Below, one piece after another: positions 11,684 to 37,950 of a DNA stretch of 64,000 nt. Each line of letters begins with the position of its first letter. Position 1 is the first letter of the stretch. Source of the stretch: Metridium senile (Eukaryota > Cnidaria > Anthozoa > Actiniaria > Metridiidae); NCBI GenBank assembly GCA_949775045.1, contig OX459109.1, forward strand, positions 1,691,608 to 1,755,607. The letters run 5' to 3'. The translations under genes and the position numbers were made by a program. The notes below the pieces were generated by a model. The model was not told the DNA's origin. It saw nothing but the letters and a program-made list of their open reading frames with translations, and did not search any database.

Positions 11684-12402
11684 TTAAGGTTACCGTCCAC
11701 GTTCGCGGGGTGCTCTCAGTTAAAAATTGTTTAGCGCGTCACTTAACAATAAAGATAGACAAAGTATATATCATTTTAAAGCTTATATAACAGAGAATAA
11801 GACTATGTAAGTTTTTTTAAGAAAACGAATACATTTAACCAATGCTCCACGAAAAACCTCAAAATCGAGCGCTTTCATTAAAAAAGTATAAGTCCAAAAG
11901 TTCCTACTACTTCGCCGTCATTTCTGCATTATATCAATCAGCACATACATGTGTTCAAAACCGTGTCCAGTTTTTTCGATAAAATGCTTCGTTCTTGAAT
12001 AAATGTGTTTCAAAGTCGACTCATTGTTAAAACTTCAAGTTAAATAACAAAATGGGCCATAACTCTAAAACTAAGCATTTTATTAAAAAACCTGGACACG
12101 GTTTTGAAGACCAATATGTGTTGATTGACATAACGAAGAAATGACGGCAAAGCAGTATGAGCTTTTTGACTTATACTTTTTTAAACAACTCGCATTGAAA
12201 GCGGTTAATTTTGAGATTTTTCGAAGAGCATACCTTACAGAAAATTGTTATATAAAACAAAACATACACAGTCTTATTCTCTGTTGTATAAGCTTTAAAA
12301 TGATATATAATATGTCTATTATTATTGTAAAATGACGCGGTAAACACACTTTTAACTGAGAGCATGTGAAAGCACACCGCGAACGTGGACCGTAACCTTA
12401 AC
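11684..12402. mobile_element. TTAA-flanked MITE with ~300-bp inverted repeats
   Basis: TTAA is followed by ggttaccgtccacgttcgcgg; the other end is the inverse (cgcgaacgtggaccgtaacc then TTAA). Arms extend inward over about 300 bp with a mutated centre. TTAA flanks suggest piggyBac-type mobilisation (inference). Relatives: 118-217 and 41521-41760. Confidence 0.8.
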
Positions 12403-12674
12403 ACTGGTACTATCATCTGGCACTATTAATGACAAATCTGCCTTTGTGCCGGCAAATCGAAAAACCCTAGTGAGTCCTGCAAATCACAGAGGCTTTTAAA
12501 GTCCTCTCTAATTGTTTGAAGTTTGTATATATTAGGTTACATAGACCACATTTACATGTCGTAATATTAGCCCTTTTCACACAAATGAATGAGAAATCAT
12601 CTTATGAATACTATTGTGTGATTTTGTTGAATTTACATTTTAAAAACAAACAAATTTACGGATTGTTTGTCTGT

Positions 12675-12850
12675 CCTATAGGTAATATAATGAAATTTGT
12701 AACACCGTAAAAAATGTTGACTTAACTTAACGTAAAGTTAAGTCAACATTTTTTACAGGATTACAAATTTCATTATATTACCTATCGTTTATATCAAACA
12801 CCGACGCAGCCTATACTAGTTTACTCGCTAGTTTCCATTTATGTCCTATA
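12675..12850. mobile_element. MITE family A, short palindrome with tail module
   Basis: Two inverted gtaatataatgaaatttgta arms meet at a short loop near 12730, followed by the inverted module aaacaccgacgcagcctata. Confidence 0.8.
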
Positions 12851-13742
12851 GGAACAATGGGTTATTTATATTTTGCATGCATTTTAATTATAAAAAATTT
12901 CTATGTCTTCAACAATAAAACCTTCAATTGAAAAAGGAATTGTCATTTTAGCTGTCATAATGTTGATGTGTTGTGACCATCCAAGTATTTTTAGTCAGGG
13001 GCTGTGTATATGATAGCGAGCTGTCCCTCCTAGCCAGGATAACTATATTGTTTTGTGTTCCCCAGGGAATTCAAGACAATAGAGTTATCCCGGCTAGCAG
13101 GGACAACTCACTTCCATATAAACAGGCCCATAGAAAGACTGTTGGTGTCTTAAGATGACTTCCGTTGTTAAAGCACCAGACACCAACAGTTTTTCTCAAG
13201 ACCATATACACCCAGCATTCATCACTTACACCTGCATGGGTTTACACTATTGACAGTCACTTACACACAACAGTCTCTCATGACTACACACATACACCCA
13301 GACAATCACAATTTACCATCTTCACTTGGGTTTTAAACCATTCACTTTTACGAGGCATTATATACACCCAATGACAGAATCATTGTCGGTTTGAAAATCA
13401 CAGAAGCTTTGACTATTAGGATGTATGGGTAAAATGTAAATCAGCTAAGTTTTATGTAATTGGAGAAAACAAACATTTGAACGTTTGTCCAAAGAAATAT
13501 ATCTCTAATTCTTAACTCACAGGAGATACATTATAAACAAGCGATGTTACCAGTATTTGTCTAATTTACAGTCGACACACTTCATGCATAAACACATTTT
13601 GAACAACTATTCAAAATGAATATTCAAAATGTGACATAGATTTCTTTTTCTGGATCATATATATTTTCAACTTTGAAAATATAGATTCGAATATTCATTT
13701 TGAATAATCTATTGTTTTCAAAAGTTTAAGTTTAGTGTTCAT

Positions 13743-13966
13743 GCTAGCCTCCTCCGCATGCAACTTTTGACTCTGGGCTTCCTTTGTTGACTCTAGGCTT
13801 CCTGTGGCGGAACAAAAGGTGGGGGGAGGGGGTGAGTGTGAGAGAAAAAAAGAGGAGAGTTAACACCGGTCTTTTCTTTCCCTCCCCTAATTCGTCCCAA
13901 GTCCTTTCTCTGCCACAGGAACCCCAAAAAAGCGATAAGGCAAAGTTGCCTGCGGAGGAGGCTGTT
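13743..13966. mobile_element. Palindromic MITE with internal GC-rich loop
   Basis: Ends gctagcctcctccgcatgcaactttg and caaagttgcctgcggaggaggct are inverted. Inner gcttcctgtggc pairs with gccacaggaac. Confidence 0.7.
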
Positions 13967-14133
13967 CATGCGTGAAGTATGTTGACTGTAAGACTTTCCC
14001 AGGTATCCTTGAGGTCTCAGCTTCTGTGATCTATGATTTCGAATATGACAACGATTCTGCTATTTAGTGTATAAAATGTTTAGCCTGGAGTAATTTGGAA
14101 CTACTGATAATAAAATATAACAAACTAGGGAAA

Positions 14134-28463
<14,330 letters not shown>

Positions 28464-28994
28464 ATTGGTTGTTGATGTGTGACTTTGAATGGAGGCAGAA
28501 AAGAAAAAGATTTATCCAATCAGCGACCAGTTTGTATAGATTTAGCCAATCACATGCCTTCGTGTTGGCTCCTCCCTCAGAAGATTTAAGGGCGGGAAAC
28601 TTGTATTACAGGACTTACAAGACATACAGGTTTTTCGTGACATATATAGAGATTAGCATTTGCCGTCGCTAAAAAGGTTGCCCTGGGTACCTGCAGCAGA
28701 GGTTATTTTTTACTTGCTTTAGCGTTTGTAAATTTGACAGTTTGTGAAGCAACGAGAATTGAGGATAACGAACAAATAATAAATTTACAAATACTAGATC
28801 AAGAAACCCTCTAGTTTCTAGGGTATAAAAAGGTACGAAAGAAAAAGAAATTCCCTCCCTCCGTCCATTTTCTTCCTTCCCTCCTCCCTCCCTCCCTTCT
28901 TTCCTCCCTCCCTCCCTCCCTTCCTTTCTAACTTCCTTTCATCCTCCACTTTCTCGTCTATTTTTTTTCCTCTTTTTCAAACAGTCAATCAATT

Positions 28995-29073
<79 letters not shown>

Positions 29074-29298
29074 TTCTCTTTTTCAAACAGTCAATCAATC
29101 AATCAATCAATCAATCAATTAATCAATCAATCAATCAGCCAAACAATCAATCAATCAATCAATCAATCAGCCAAACAACCAAATAACCTACCAAGTCAAT
29201 TATTTTCATTTTGTCAACCTCGCTCATATCAGGGTCCTCCAGTTTTGACCAGAACACTGGGCTTCCTGTGGTATGTAACACAATCTCTCTTTTTCAAA
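28464..29298. promoter_or_regulatory. Divergent DMGDH/EBP-like promoter region
   Basis: Two CCAAT boxes at 28516-28520 and 28546-28550 lie exactly 30 bp apart, 50-90 bp upstream of the DMGDH start. That spacing is typical of paired NF-Y sites. GGCGGGAAA at 28591-28599 is an E2F-like site, the complement of the nonamer in the FAN1/KXD1 promoter. The rest holds a CCTT-type array (about 28845-28960) and AATC arrays (about 28981-29170). Function is inferred. Confidence 0.55.
28845..29175. repeat. CCTT and AATC microsatellites in the divergent promoter
   Basis: A pyrimidine ccctt array, then two AATC blocks separated by a repeated ttctctttttcaaacag segment. Confidence 0.9.
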
Positions 29299-32200
29299 AT
29301 GGCGGCAATGGAACGCATCGTTGAGATTGCAAAATACGCTCTAATCGACATCGAAGACCCCGTAAACCTTGTTCCTGTCTGCCTTATATTGTTTTGTTTA
29401 CTATTTTCTGGTCGTCCACGAGGTTTTTTGTCACTATGGGCTATGTTTAATGCTTGTTTGATTCATTGTTGGATGGACGGGTAAGTGACAAAAGATAGTC
29501 GTACCTATTATCGCGCACATCCTATTATCGTAAAAAATAATATATTTCTTCTATTCTGTGTAAACGTTTATTGAAAAAAGTGGAACAAAAAGTTGGTTGC
29601 AACACAATAAGCAACCATATATAATTGTTTTAATTATTTTTGAAGCAGTTTTTTTAGAAGATATATATTATTATTTTACGAAAAGCACGATAATATAGGA
29701 TGTGCGCGATAATAGGTACGACTACCTTATTTGTTTAAGACACCTTCGAATGATCGGGCAATGCAGCACCAAATCAAACATCGTTTAGGATTGGTTTAAA
29801 AAACAATAGAGTCTTTCCAAACAACTTCTTTAAACCAAACCAAACAATAGCGGTACTGTATAGGTGAGCGTAGTGTTTACAAATGTTGGTATTGTGATGC
29901 TAATTTGCCAACCATTTTAACAATAGATTTCTTAATTTTCTTTGTTTTATTATTACAATTGTCTGTTGGCAAAACCATAACAAAGTACGTCACTGTACGT
30001 CAACCTATTTTGGTGGCCAACCAAAACACGGCTTTCAATTGTATGTGCTGGATTACTGGAATCATATGCTGGCTGTGACTTCATCAAAGTCATTCTGCAA
30101 AGAGATACATTGTTTTTAAAATACATGTATTATAAAGAACGTATAGATTCTGAAAATGTTGACATATACAGGATGAATGATCGTGGGAGTTTTTAGTTTT
30201 GTCTCAAACAACAAAGCATAAGTTATACCACAGGTAGCCCATACACGAAGTGTGAGCCAAATCTAAATGTTAATGAAAATTAACTTCTTGCGTATGCAAA
30301 TTGTTGTGTATGCTGTTGGTCATCTTTAATAGTGATTTCAAGCCATTTTAGTAATTATAGATGAGAAGGGAAGATTTCTTTTGATAAAATGGCTTGAAAT
30401 CACTACGTATTAAAGACCAAACGCTCTGCAGATAACACCCTCCATTGCATGCATAATTACTCTTATCATTCATATTATATTTTCCACAGTTTTGATTGGC
30501 CGAAGGAACTGCAAATAACTCCCTACAAATAATAGTCTGCTCATGCGCATAACCTTGCAAAGCTGTTTTTCTGCAAATAAAAGTCTGCTAATGCGCAGTA
30601 ACACTGCTTATTTTGTAAACATGGCTTGCTTTGATTTCATACATCTTGCCCCTTCAAAGACTACTTAAAATAAATTATAAAACAATTATTGAACTCATAC
30701 ACTTTAATACACTTTGCTTCACAGGATATTAAAAACAACTCTATTATTTATATATGTTTTCTTGTGTACTCGTTAGTATTATAGGTATATTTGGGCGTGG
30801 ACCCAAGTGGCTTGTAGAACAGTATGGAATCCTAGATGTGAGATACTGGCCGACGCAAGATCCTATGGTAATGATGATATCTGCAGTAGAGTTGGTGATT
30901 ATGGGACCTCTTTGTCTTATATGGTGAGTTAATGAATCATTGGTTATACACCTATTTTAAAAATCATTGTCGCAAACAAAGCCACAGTCCACACTCTGAA
31001 ACCTGCAAAGAATGTCAGTATTTCGTCTCTTGTTATCGATTTATTCAGAGCATATTTTGGTTGCACATGTTTGTGTTATATGACAATAACAAGTTGTTGT
31101 TGTGGTAGATATAAATACAAATATTTATTTTTAAAAACGTGCAATAAATCACAAATTATGTCTATGTAACCGACATCCTTTGCAGGCTTTAGAGTGTGGA
31201 CTATAGCCTCGCCTGCGACAACGATTTTTGAAATAGGTGCATATATGGATATTTATTAGAGCAAAAATAAGATAATAATAATATGCCTCATTTATGTCAC
31301 GCTAAATTTCTCAAATAGCTCATAGCGCTTTACAATCTACTAATGTGTATATGGAGGACTTTTGATTTTAAAAATATGTTAGTTCTAAAACTATTGCCTT
31401 GTTTATGACTTGCAAATTCTGAAGTTTAATTCCATAAACTTTTAAAAAAATTAAATTAAATTGATTTATTCCGTTGTACTGAAATAGGGCTATATAAATA
31501 ATAAATTATTATTATATTATAATTATTACATAACCTTTGTTATATTGTGAAGCTACCATTAGCTTACACTTTTGTATTTTTGTTTCTATTTTAAGAAAAA
31601 AAGCGACGAAAGTCTGTGCGAAAGTCAGATTTTTGGTACTGGATCGTTTACTTTTTTTTCGCGCATACGGAGTCGTTTGTTTACATTGTTTGTGTTATTA
31701 TGAACAAATAAAATTTAATATTCTCTTTGCCTCTTTTTTAAAGGTATCATGCCCTAGTTCAAAACCGTTGGTACAGCGATGTCGTTGCTATTATTGCATC
31801 AACATTTCAATTGATGGGAACCATACTATATGTCGGCGGTGAAATTTTAGAAAACTTTAAGCATTTGCCAAGTGTAAGTCAACAAGTCTTGTTTCTAAAC
31901 AGACTGCCACAAACAAACAAGCACGCTAATAAACAAATAAACAAGCTAACGAACAGACAAACAAACAAACAAACAAGCAAATAAACAAACAAACAAGCAA
32001 ATAAACTAACAAAATAAACAAGCAAACAAACAAGCAAGCTAACAGACAAGCAAATAGAAAGACAAGCAAACAAACAAGCAAACAAACAAAACAACAAACA
32101 AACAGACAAGCAAACAAACAAACAAACAGCAAAGCAATGAACAAAACCAGAAGCAAACAAACAAGCAAACCGGCATACGGACAGACAAGCAAACAAACAA

Positions 32201-32827
32201 ACAAACAAACAAACAAACAGGCAAGCAAACAAACAAGCAAACAAACAAGCAAACAAACAAAACAACAAGCAAACAAACAGACAAGCAAATAGAGAGACAA
32301 GCAAACAAACAAACAGGCAGACAAACAAGCAAGCTATTAGATGAACAAGCTAATGAACATACAAACAAAAGAGAAAACATAATTTAGTAAACAAACAGAC
32401 AAACCAACAAACAGACAAGCAAACATACAAGCAAACAAACGAACAAACGAACAAACAGACAGACAAACGAGCAAACAAGCTAACGAACAGACAACAGAAT
32501 AAACAAACAATTGAGCAAACAAACAAACAAACGAGCAAACAAATGAACAAACAGGCAGACAAACTGAATCAAACGAACAAAGAAGAGACAAACGATTTAC
32601 AAAATTAACTATTTTTCTGTCCACAGGATTGGCCTCCATCGTTCTCTAAGTTTGAGGATCTTTTCTATTTCTGGTTTGTGTTTGTATTCTGTAACCACGT
32701 GTGGATTTTGGTTCCAGTAACGGTGATAAGCCGTTCATTTTGGAATATATCAACAATCTATTACAAAAAAGTTAAGCCTTCACAACCAGAGGAGAAGAAG
32801 AAAAAGAAGCCTTCAAAACAAGACTAA
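29299..32827 (+). CDS. EXPERA-domain protein, emopamil-binding protein/sterol isomerase-like
   Basis: Four exons: 29299-29480, 30777-30923, 31744-31873, 32627-32827, giving 219 aa (human EBP is about 230). EBP enzymes are ER membrane proteins that move the sterol double bond from C8 to C7. Seen here: four or five hydrophobic helices; His56 followed by Asp60 where EBP has His-x3-Glu; a Glu99 in the helix after the RYWPTQDP turn; Trp179 in the CNHVWILVP helix; and a Lys-rich C-terminal tail. Exon 2 must start at 30777 (after cgttag): the AG eight bases later breaks the frame. The upstream ATG at 29245 is in frame, but the one at 29299 begins the conserved part. Overall similarity to EBP and EBPL is modest, so it could be a paralogue without isomerase activity. 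Confidence 0.8.
29497..29735. mobile_element. Palindromic MITE, EBP-like intron 1
   Basis: Ends gtcgtacctattatcgcgca and tgcgcgataataggtacgac, about 240 bp apart. Confidence 0.85.
30310..30422. mobile_element. Palindromic MITE, EBP-like intron 1
   Basis: Arms agtgatttcaagccatttta and aaaatggcttgaaatcact. Confidence 0.75.
30948..31243. mobile_element. MITE family E (GTCGCAAACAAAGCC), copy 1
   Basis: Ends acctattttaaaaatcattg and the inverse at about 31225-31243. Closely related to 36868-37165. Confidence 0.8.
31905..32600. repeat. ACAA/AAGC microsatellite, EBP-like intron 3
   Basis: Imperfect aaac/aagc/agac tetranucleotides. Reverse frames give Cys/Leu/Phe-rich spurious ORFs. Confidence 0.92.
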
Positions 32828-32842
32828 AAGCAAAACGTTGAA

Positions 32843-33180
32843 CTAGTGTGGACTGTGTCAGTGTTTCTTATTTAGCATATAGAGTAAAAATGTAAAATGC
32901 GTCGTTTTAAATGGAACAATTAGAGTAAAAATGTACGATGACTAGCGGTTAAACTAGAGTGGACTGCGTCAGTGTTTGTAAGGAATCAATCAGAGTAAAA
33001 ATGTACGATAACTAGTGGTTAAGCTAGAGTGGACTGCGTCAGTGTTTGTAAGGAAACAATTGGAGTAAAATGTACGATAACTATAGCGGTTAAACTAGTG
33101 TGGACTGCGTCAGTATTTCTAAGGAAACCATTCGAGTAAAAAAAAAACACTAGCTAGTGGATAACTAGCGGTTAAAATAG
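32843..33180. repeat. ~75-bp tandem repeat downstream of the EBP-like gene
   Basis: Four or five degenerate units with agagtaaaaatgtacgat, ctagcggttaaactag and ggactgcgtcagtgttt. The last two segments resemble the tail module of MITE family A. Confidence 0.8.
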
Positions 33181-33337
33181 TGTGACTAATTACTGGCTCT
33201 GTGTTTCTTTACATTACACTCTAAAACACTTTTTGTTGGTAATGTAAGCTTTAGTATTTCTAATGTATTTTTAGATTAAAAAAAAAAGTAGTGTTCCACA
33301 CTGAGAATGGAAGTTATTTTTGTAATGTGTAATGAAG

Positions 33338-33620
33338 TGTAAATGGAAACTAGCGAGTAAACTAGTATGGGCTGCGTCGGTGTTTGATATAAACGGCAAA
33401 TGGAAACTAGCGAGTAAACTAGTATAGGCTGCGTCGGTGTTTGATATAAACGGTAAATGGAAACTAGCGAGTAAACTAGTATAGGCTGCGTCGGTGTTTG
33501 ATATAAACGATAGGTTATATAATGAAATTTGTAACACCGTAAAAAATGTTGACTGAACTTTACTGACGTTTCGAGCTTTAGCCCTTCGTCCGAGTAAAAG
33601 AGTTAAAATAAAGTGAAATA
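33338..33620. mobile_element. MITE family A with three 57-bp tail modules
   Basis: Three tandem ggaaactagcgagtaaacta...gtgtttgatataaacg modules followed by the atgaaatttgtaacaccgta body. Shows how the module count varies between copies. Confidence 0.85.
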
Positions 33621-33899
33621 AAATAAAGTGTAATGAAGTGTAATCACTTCTGTTCTTGCGCACAAGCTGTGACATCATCCCACTAATATTTACAGCCAGA
33701 ATCGTTGCATCGCGACAGCGGCTAGTTCAAAACTGAAGTTCAAGTTCAAGTTTATTGGTATTTTCATAGAATATTTATATTTTGCTCACTTCATCAGGCA
33801 ATTGATAGAGACCTTTTAACACCTTGCGGGCCGGGGCAGTTATTCTCGCTTCGATGCAAAGGCTCGGCTCCCTTTCAAGATGACGCAGGGAACTGTGAA

Positions 33900-34050
33900 G
33901 GGGACTAGAGCGGTTTTCGTATGACTGAAAAAGGCACGGTCACGGCACGGATACGGCAGAAAATTCGAACGTTTTTATAGAAACCACGGCAGTGACGCAG
34001 TGACGGCACTGCACGTCCGTTTCACAGTCATACGAAAACCGCTCTATTGT
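33900..34050. mobile_element. Palindromic MITE
   Basis: Ends tagagcggttttcgtatgac and gtcatacgaaaaccgctcta. Confidence 0.85.
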
Positions 34051-34145
34051 TTAATTATAACACCGTAAAAAATGTTGACTTAACTTTACTGACGTTTAGA
34101 GCTTTAGCCCTTCGTCGGATTAAAAGAGTGTTACAAATTTTATTA
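34051..34145. mobile_element. MITE family A fragment
   Basis: aacaccgtaaaaaatgttga through ttcgtcggattaaaagagtg, adjacent to the preceding palindrome. Confidence 0.75.
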
Positions 34146-34154
34146 TTTATGCGC

Positions 34155-34308
34155 GGACTGTAGAGTACAAACACTAAAAGTGTGCAATACTTTGTACTAT
34201 TTACCACTAAATAGTGTTGATTAAACAATAGAGAACAAAAGAATTTGCATAATTTAGCAGTATTTAGTGGTATTTATGTTGCACACTTTTAGTGTTTGTA
34301 CTCTAGGC
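34155..34308. mobile_element. MITE family F (AGAGTACAAACACT), copy 1
   Basis: Ends agagtacaaacactaaaagt and acttttagtgtttgtactct. Relatives at 53428-53560 and 53655-53808. Confidence 0.85.
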
Positions 34309-34365
34309 AAATCTAAATAATAATATTAACCGCTATCGAGGCTGAGGTTGAGCTACATGAGCTGC

Positions 34366-34525
34366 AAAATAAATGGAAACTAGGGAGTAAACTAGTATAG
34401 GCTGCGTCGACAGTGTTTGATATAAACGATAGGTAATATAATGAAATTTGTAACACCGTAAAAAAATGTTGACTTAACTTTACTGACGTTTCGAGTTTAG
34501 CCTTTCGTCAGAGTAAAAGATTACT
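34366..34525. mobile_element. MITE family A with one tail module
   Basis: Module ggaaactagggagtaaacta, then body with gtaacaccgtaaaaaaatg. Confidence 0.8.
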
Positions 34526-35091
34526 TGTTTTTTTTTTAATATTTTATGAATACAACAATATCAGTAATAACTTAGAATGGAAACCTAGGATTAGTGAAGC
34601 ATTAATAAAGTACAGTGATCTAAATCCCTAGGGTGCAATTTATAAATCAATAGCACGGATCCCATGCGTTAACAAAAAAAGCTCGCTTTATTCAAATGCT
34701 CAGCTGGATGCATTGTTAAAATTAGGAACCAAAAATTAATCATTATCACGAATCGTTCAATCTCGTAATGTCATTATAACTTCATTATTTTATTTTATTC
34801 ATCATTTACATCACCATTATCATCTTCATCATCATTTCAGTGCATCATCACAATCGTTTTCATCATCACCACCATTTTTAGAATTCAGTGCTCTTCATTG
34901 TATTGCATACTGTGGTTGTTATGGTGAAGTAGAACAATGCGAAGGCATGCTATGAGATTACCAAAATAATGTAGTCTATTAAAAACACTTTGAGCTCAAA
35001 CAGCTTATGTAAGTGTACGCCAAGTTCACTCTAGTCTGCATTTAAAAGCGAAGACTCAACGAACGGTAGGCCAAATATGTTTTTTAAATAT

Positions 35092-35240
35092 ATATCCGAC
35101 GAAGGGCTAAACGGCTCGAAACGTCAGTAAAGTTAAGTCAACATTTTTTACGGTGTTACAACTTTCATCATATTACCTATCGTTTATATCAAACACCGAC
35201 GCAGCCCATACTAGTTTACTCGCTAGTTTCCATTTATTTT
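35092..35240. mobile_element. MITE family A, inverted copy
   Basis: Reverse-complement order: tccgacgaagggctaaacgg, body, then the inverted tail module to about 35240. Confidence 0.8.
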
Positions 35241-36169
35241 AAATATAGCTAATCCAAAGCGTGGACTTTTCGACCTAAAATTGACTTCTTGAGCTTGAAA
35301 TGTTTGATAATATGAAAAATATTAAGGCTTATTTATTCAACGAATTAAGGCCTTAAAGTATTACTCCAGACAAAGAACCATTGCTTCAACCAACAATTTG
35401 TTTGCCCAAAAAATTATATAAGGTATATATAAAAAAGCTTATCTAATGAACCAATAATGAACTTTATTTTTGAGAACTCACGGAAGCCAGTGATTTCTTT
35501 AATTTACACCGTGAAATCAGTGAAATACATCTTTATCTTTTGCTACGTGTCGGCAAACAATGAGCTAGCTGTATTTATATGGTGCAGACAAAGAATTGTA
35601 GTGTTTTAGACTAAAGAAGTCGACGCTTATAATCGAAAGAATATCGATATTTTGCTTTATTTTTCCAGTTGTTTTACATGCGTTTGTGATAATTAAGAAA
35701 AGTCCTTAATCCCGAATACCTCAACTAATTCCTAAATATTTTATATAAGCTTTTTGATGAGCTCTTGGAGGATCTTAATCTTAAAACCAGAAGACGTTTG
35801 CGTAATCTAACTTTATTTTATATAATGGCGATGAGAAATTGAGCGAATTGAAGTGATAAGCAAATTTCTGCCAAACAAATCTAAATGCATACAAAATACT
35901 CCACGAAAATATTCTAAAACAATTCTCAAACCTCTGGCATCCAGGTTATATCGTACCAAAGCCTTTTCTCTGATTCCCACACTCGTATACTAATCGGTTT
36001 ATATTAACTCTGATGCATGCCTTCGGGTTATACTCTGCTGGAACAAATCAAGCATTCTACATCGATATATTTAAAACCAAACTTCGTGAACCTATTTGAT
36101 TAACTACAGCTAGCTTTATAATGTTTTTTATTAACAGGCAAGACGCTATACTACATATTATAAAATGTT

Positions 36170-36300
36170 TGATTTAAATCGCGCGCTCTGATTTGCTGAG
36201 ATCGAAGCGTTTTCTATGTATAACTCAACAGTGCACGGAGCGTCGTTTTGTTTGATTTTAACTACTGAATATTTTATAATAGAAAATTAGGCAGCAGTGC
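36170..36300. mobile_element. Repeat related to 11290-11390, inverted
   Basis: The inverse of aaaatattcagttgttaaaatcaaac and gcactgttgagtta is present in the same order. Confidence 0.6.
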
Positions 36301-36867
36301 TCGCTCGAGTTATATATAGAAACTAAAGTCACTCTATATTCTGCAAAGAAAGTCACTCTAATTTAATGTTTTTGTTGTTTTTCTTTTACTCCAAAAATAT
36401 TGTAAATACTTCATTATTTTAGTGTAATCTTCCTTGATGAGCTGGCATTGGCTCTTCAGAACACATAGAAAAAATATATTTAAATAGGTAACAAATATAT
36501 ATTTTTTTGGCCGCGCACTTCAACAAGTTTCTGGATGTTAATTCGTTTTGGATCAGTGGATTTTGAGAAACGTTTCCATACAATTCCTATAGAAAAACTT
36601 TCAGAAATATCCAGATATGCGTGGTCGGACGGCGCCAATCCACAATGAAAAGGTTACGGAGTAAAACTTCCAGAAGCTTTGCGCAACTGCACTGGAAACG
36701 TCTTCGGGGGAGACCTATAGACTAGCTAGGGCGCGGGTAGAAATTCACTGTTAAACTGACAAAATTCAGGAAAGAAGTTTTCGAAAATTGTGGAGCGAGC
36801 TTTCTGGTTGTCCTCTTTTAAAAAAATCTCTGACCGTACGTACTATTCAGACACTTTGGCTCGCTTG

Positions 36868-37165
36868 TAAAACCTATTTCAAAAATCGTTGTCGCAAACA
36901 AAGCCACAGTCCACACTATGAAGCCTGCAAAGGATGTCGGTATTTCTACTCTTGTTATCGATTTATTCATAGCATATTTTGGTTGTAAGTGTTTGTGTTA
37001 TACGAACATAACAAGTTGTTGCAGTGGTAGATATAAATACAAATATTTCTTTAAAAAACATGCAATAAATCACAAATTAAGTCCATGTAACCGACATCCT
37101 TTGCAGGATTTAGAGTGTGGACTGTAGCTCCGGCTGCGACAACGATTTTTGAAATAGTTGTAAAC
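36868..37165. mobile_element. MITE family E, copy 2
   Basis: Ends acctatttcaaaaatcgttg and caacgatttttgaaatag are inverted; the interior matches 30948-31243. Confidence 0.85.
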
Positions 37166-37262
37166 GATAGATAATATAATGAAATTTGTAACACCGTAAA
37201 AAATGTTGACTTAACTTTACTGACGTTTCGAGCTTTAGCCCTTCGTCGGAGTAAATGGAGTT
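37166..37262. mobile_element. MITE family A fragment
   Basis: taatataatgaaatttgtaa through ttcgtcggagtaaa. Confidence 0.75.
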
Positions 37263-37784
37263 ATATACTAGCTAGTTCTTAGTTCAATTGCAATTGCAGC
37301 AATTTTGTTAAAAAAAGGCGACAAGTAATTAAATTATTATTTATATTTATAGTTAAGTTTATGTAACTGCAAAAACTCCGTTCAATTAATTGGACACCTG
37401 TATATAATTTAAAAACCGTTTTTGTTGTTGTTGTTTAAGTGCAAAGCGCCCCAATCAACACTGAACGAAAACTCAATTATCCTGCAATTTTTCCGAGAAA
37501 TAAAGACTAGTACTGTAAAATTTAATGACGTCAACCCAGGCATTTGTCCTTTTTTCTTCTTTTTTTTCTTGCGTGTTTTTGTTTCGTTAGATCCTGGGGA
37601 CTTGTATATTTTATCAATAAAACTCATACATAATTTAAAACCATTTATAATAACCGATGCACGAGAGCAGTTTGTATAATTTTAAATGTTGTATTTTATA
37701 ATTAACACTACTTCATGCTATATATTTATGAAATTTTGTTACTCAACTAGATCTAGATAAGCTTAGTTGTGTTGAGTTGAGTAA

Positions 37785-37950
37785 AAATGGAAACTAGCGA
37801 GTAAACTAGTATAGGCTGCGTCGGTGTTTGATATAAACGGTAGGTAATAGGATCGTAATAGAATGAAATTTGTAACACCGTAAAAAATGTTGACTTAATT
37901 ACTTTACTGACGTTTCGAGCTTTAGCCCTTCGTCAGAGTAAAAGAGTTAG
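37785..37950. mobile_element. MITE family A with one tail module
   Basis: Tail module then body; a short insertion (ggatcgtaata) splits the usual junction. Confidence 0.8.

Larger units (their letters stand above)
11046..14133. other. Tail-to-tail spacer KXD1/DMGDH, repeat-filled
   Basis: No gene was supported. Contains palindromes at 11124-11293, a TTAA element (11684-12402), a family A copy (12675-12850), hairpin repeats (13000-13110 and 13110-13200) and a MITE (13743-13966). KXD1 and DMGDH 3' UTRs must lie at its ends; an AATAAA occurs at 11645. Confidence 0.6.

Noticed and set aside
30777..30785. AG at 30783-30784 as EBP-like exon 2 acceptor
   Set aside because: It shifts the frame. The AG at 30775-30776 keeps the reading frame through to the stop.
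31879..32639. Cys/Leu/Phe-rich minus ORFs resembling membrane proteins
   Set aside because: Reverse reading of the ACAA-type microsatellite in the EBP-like intron 3.
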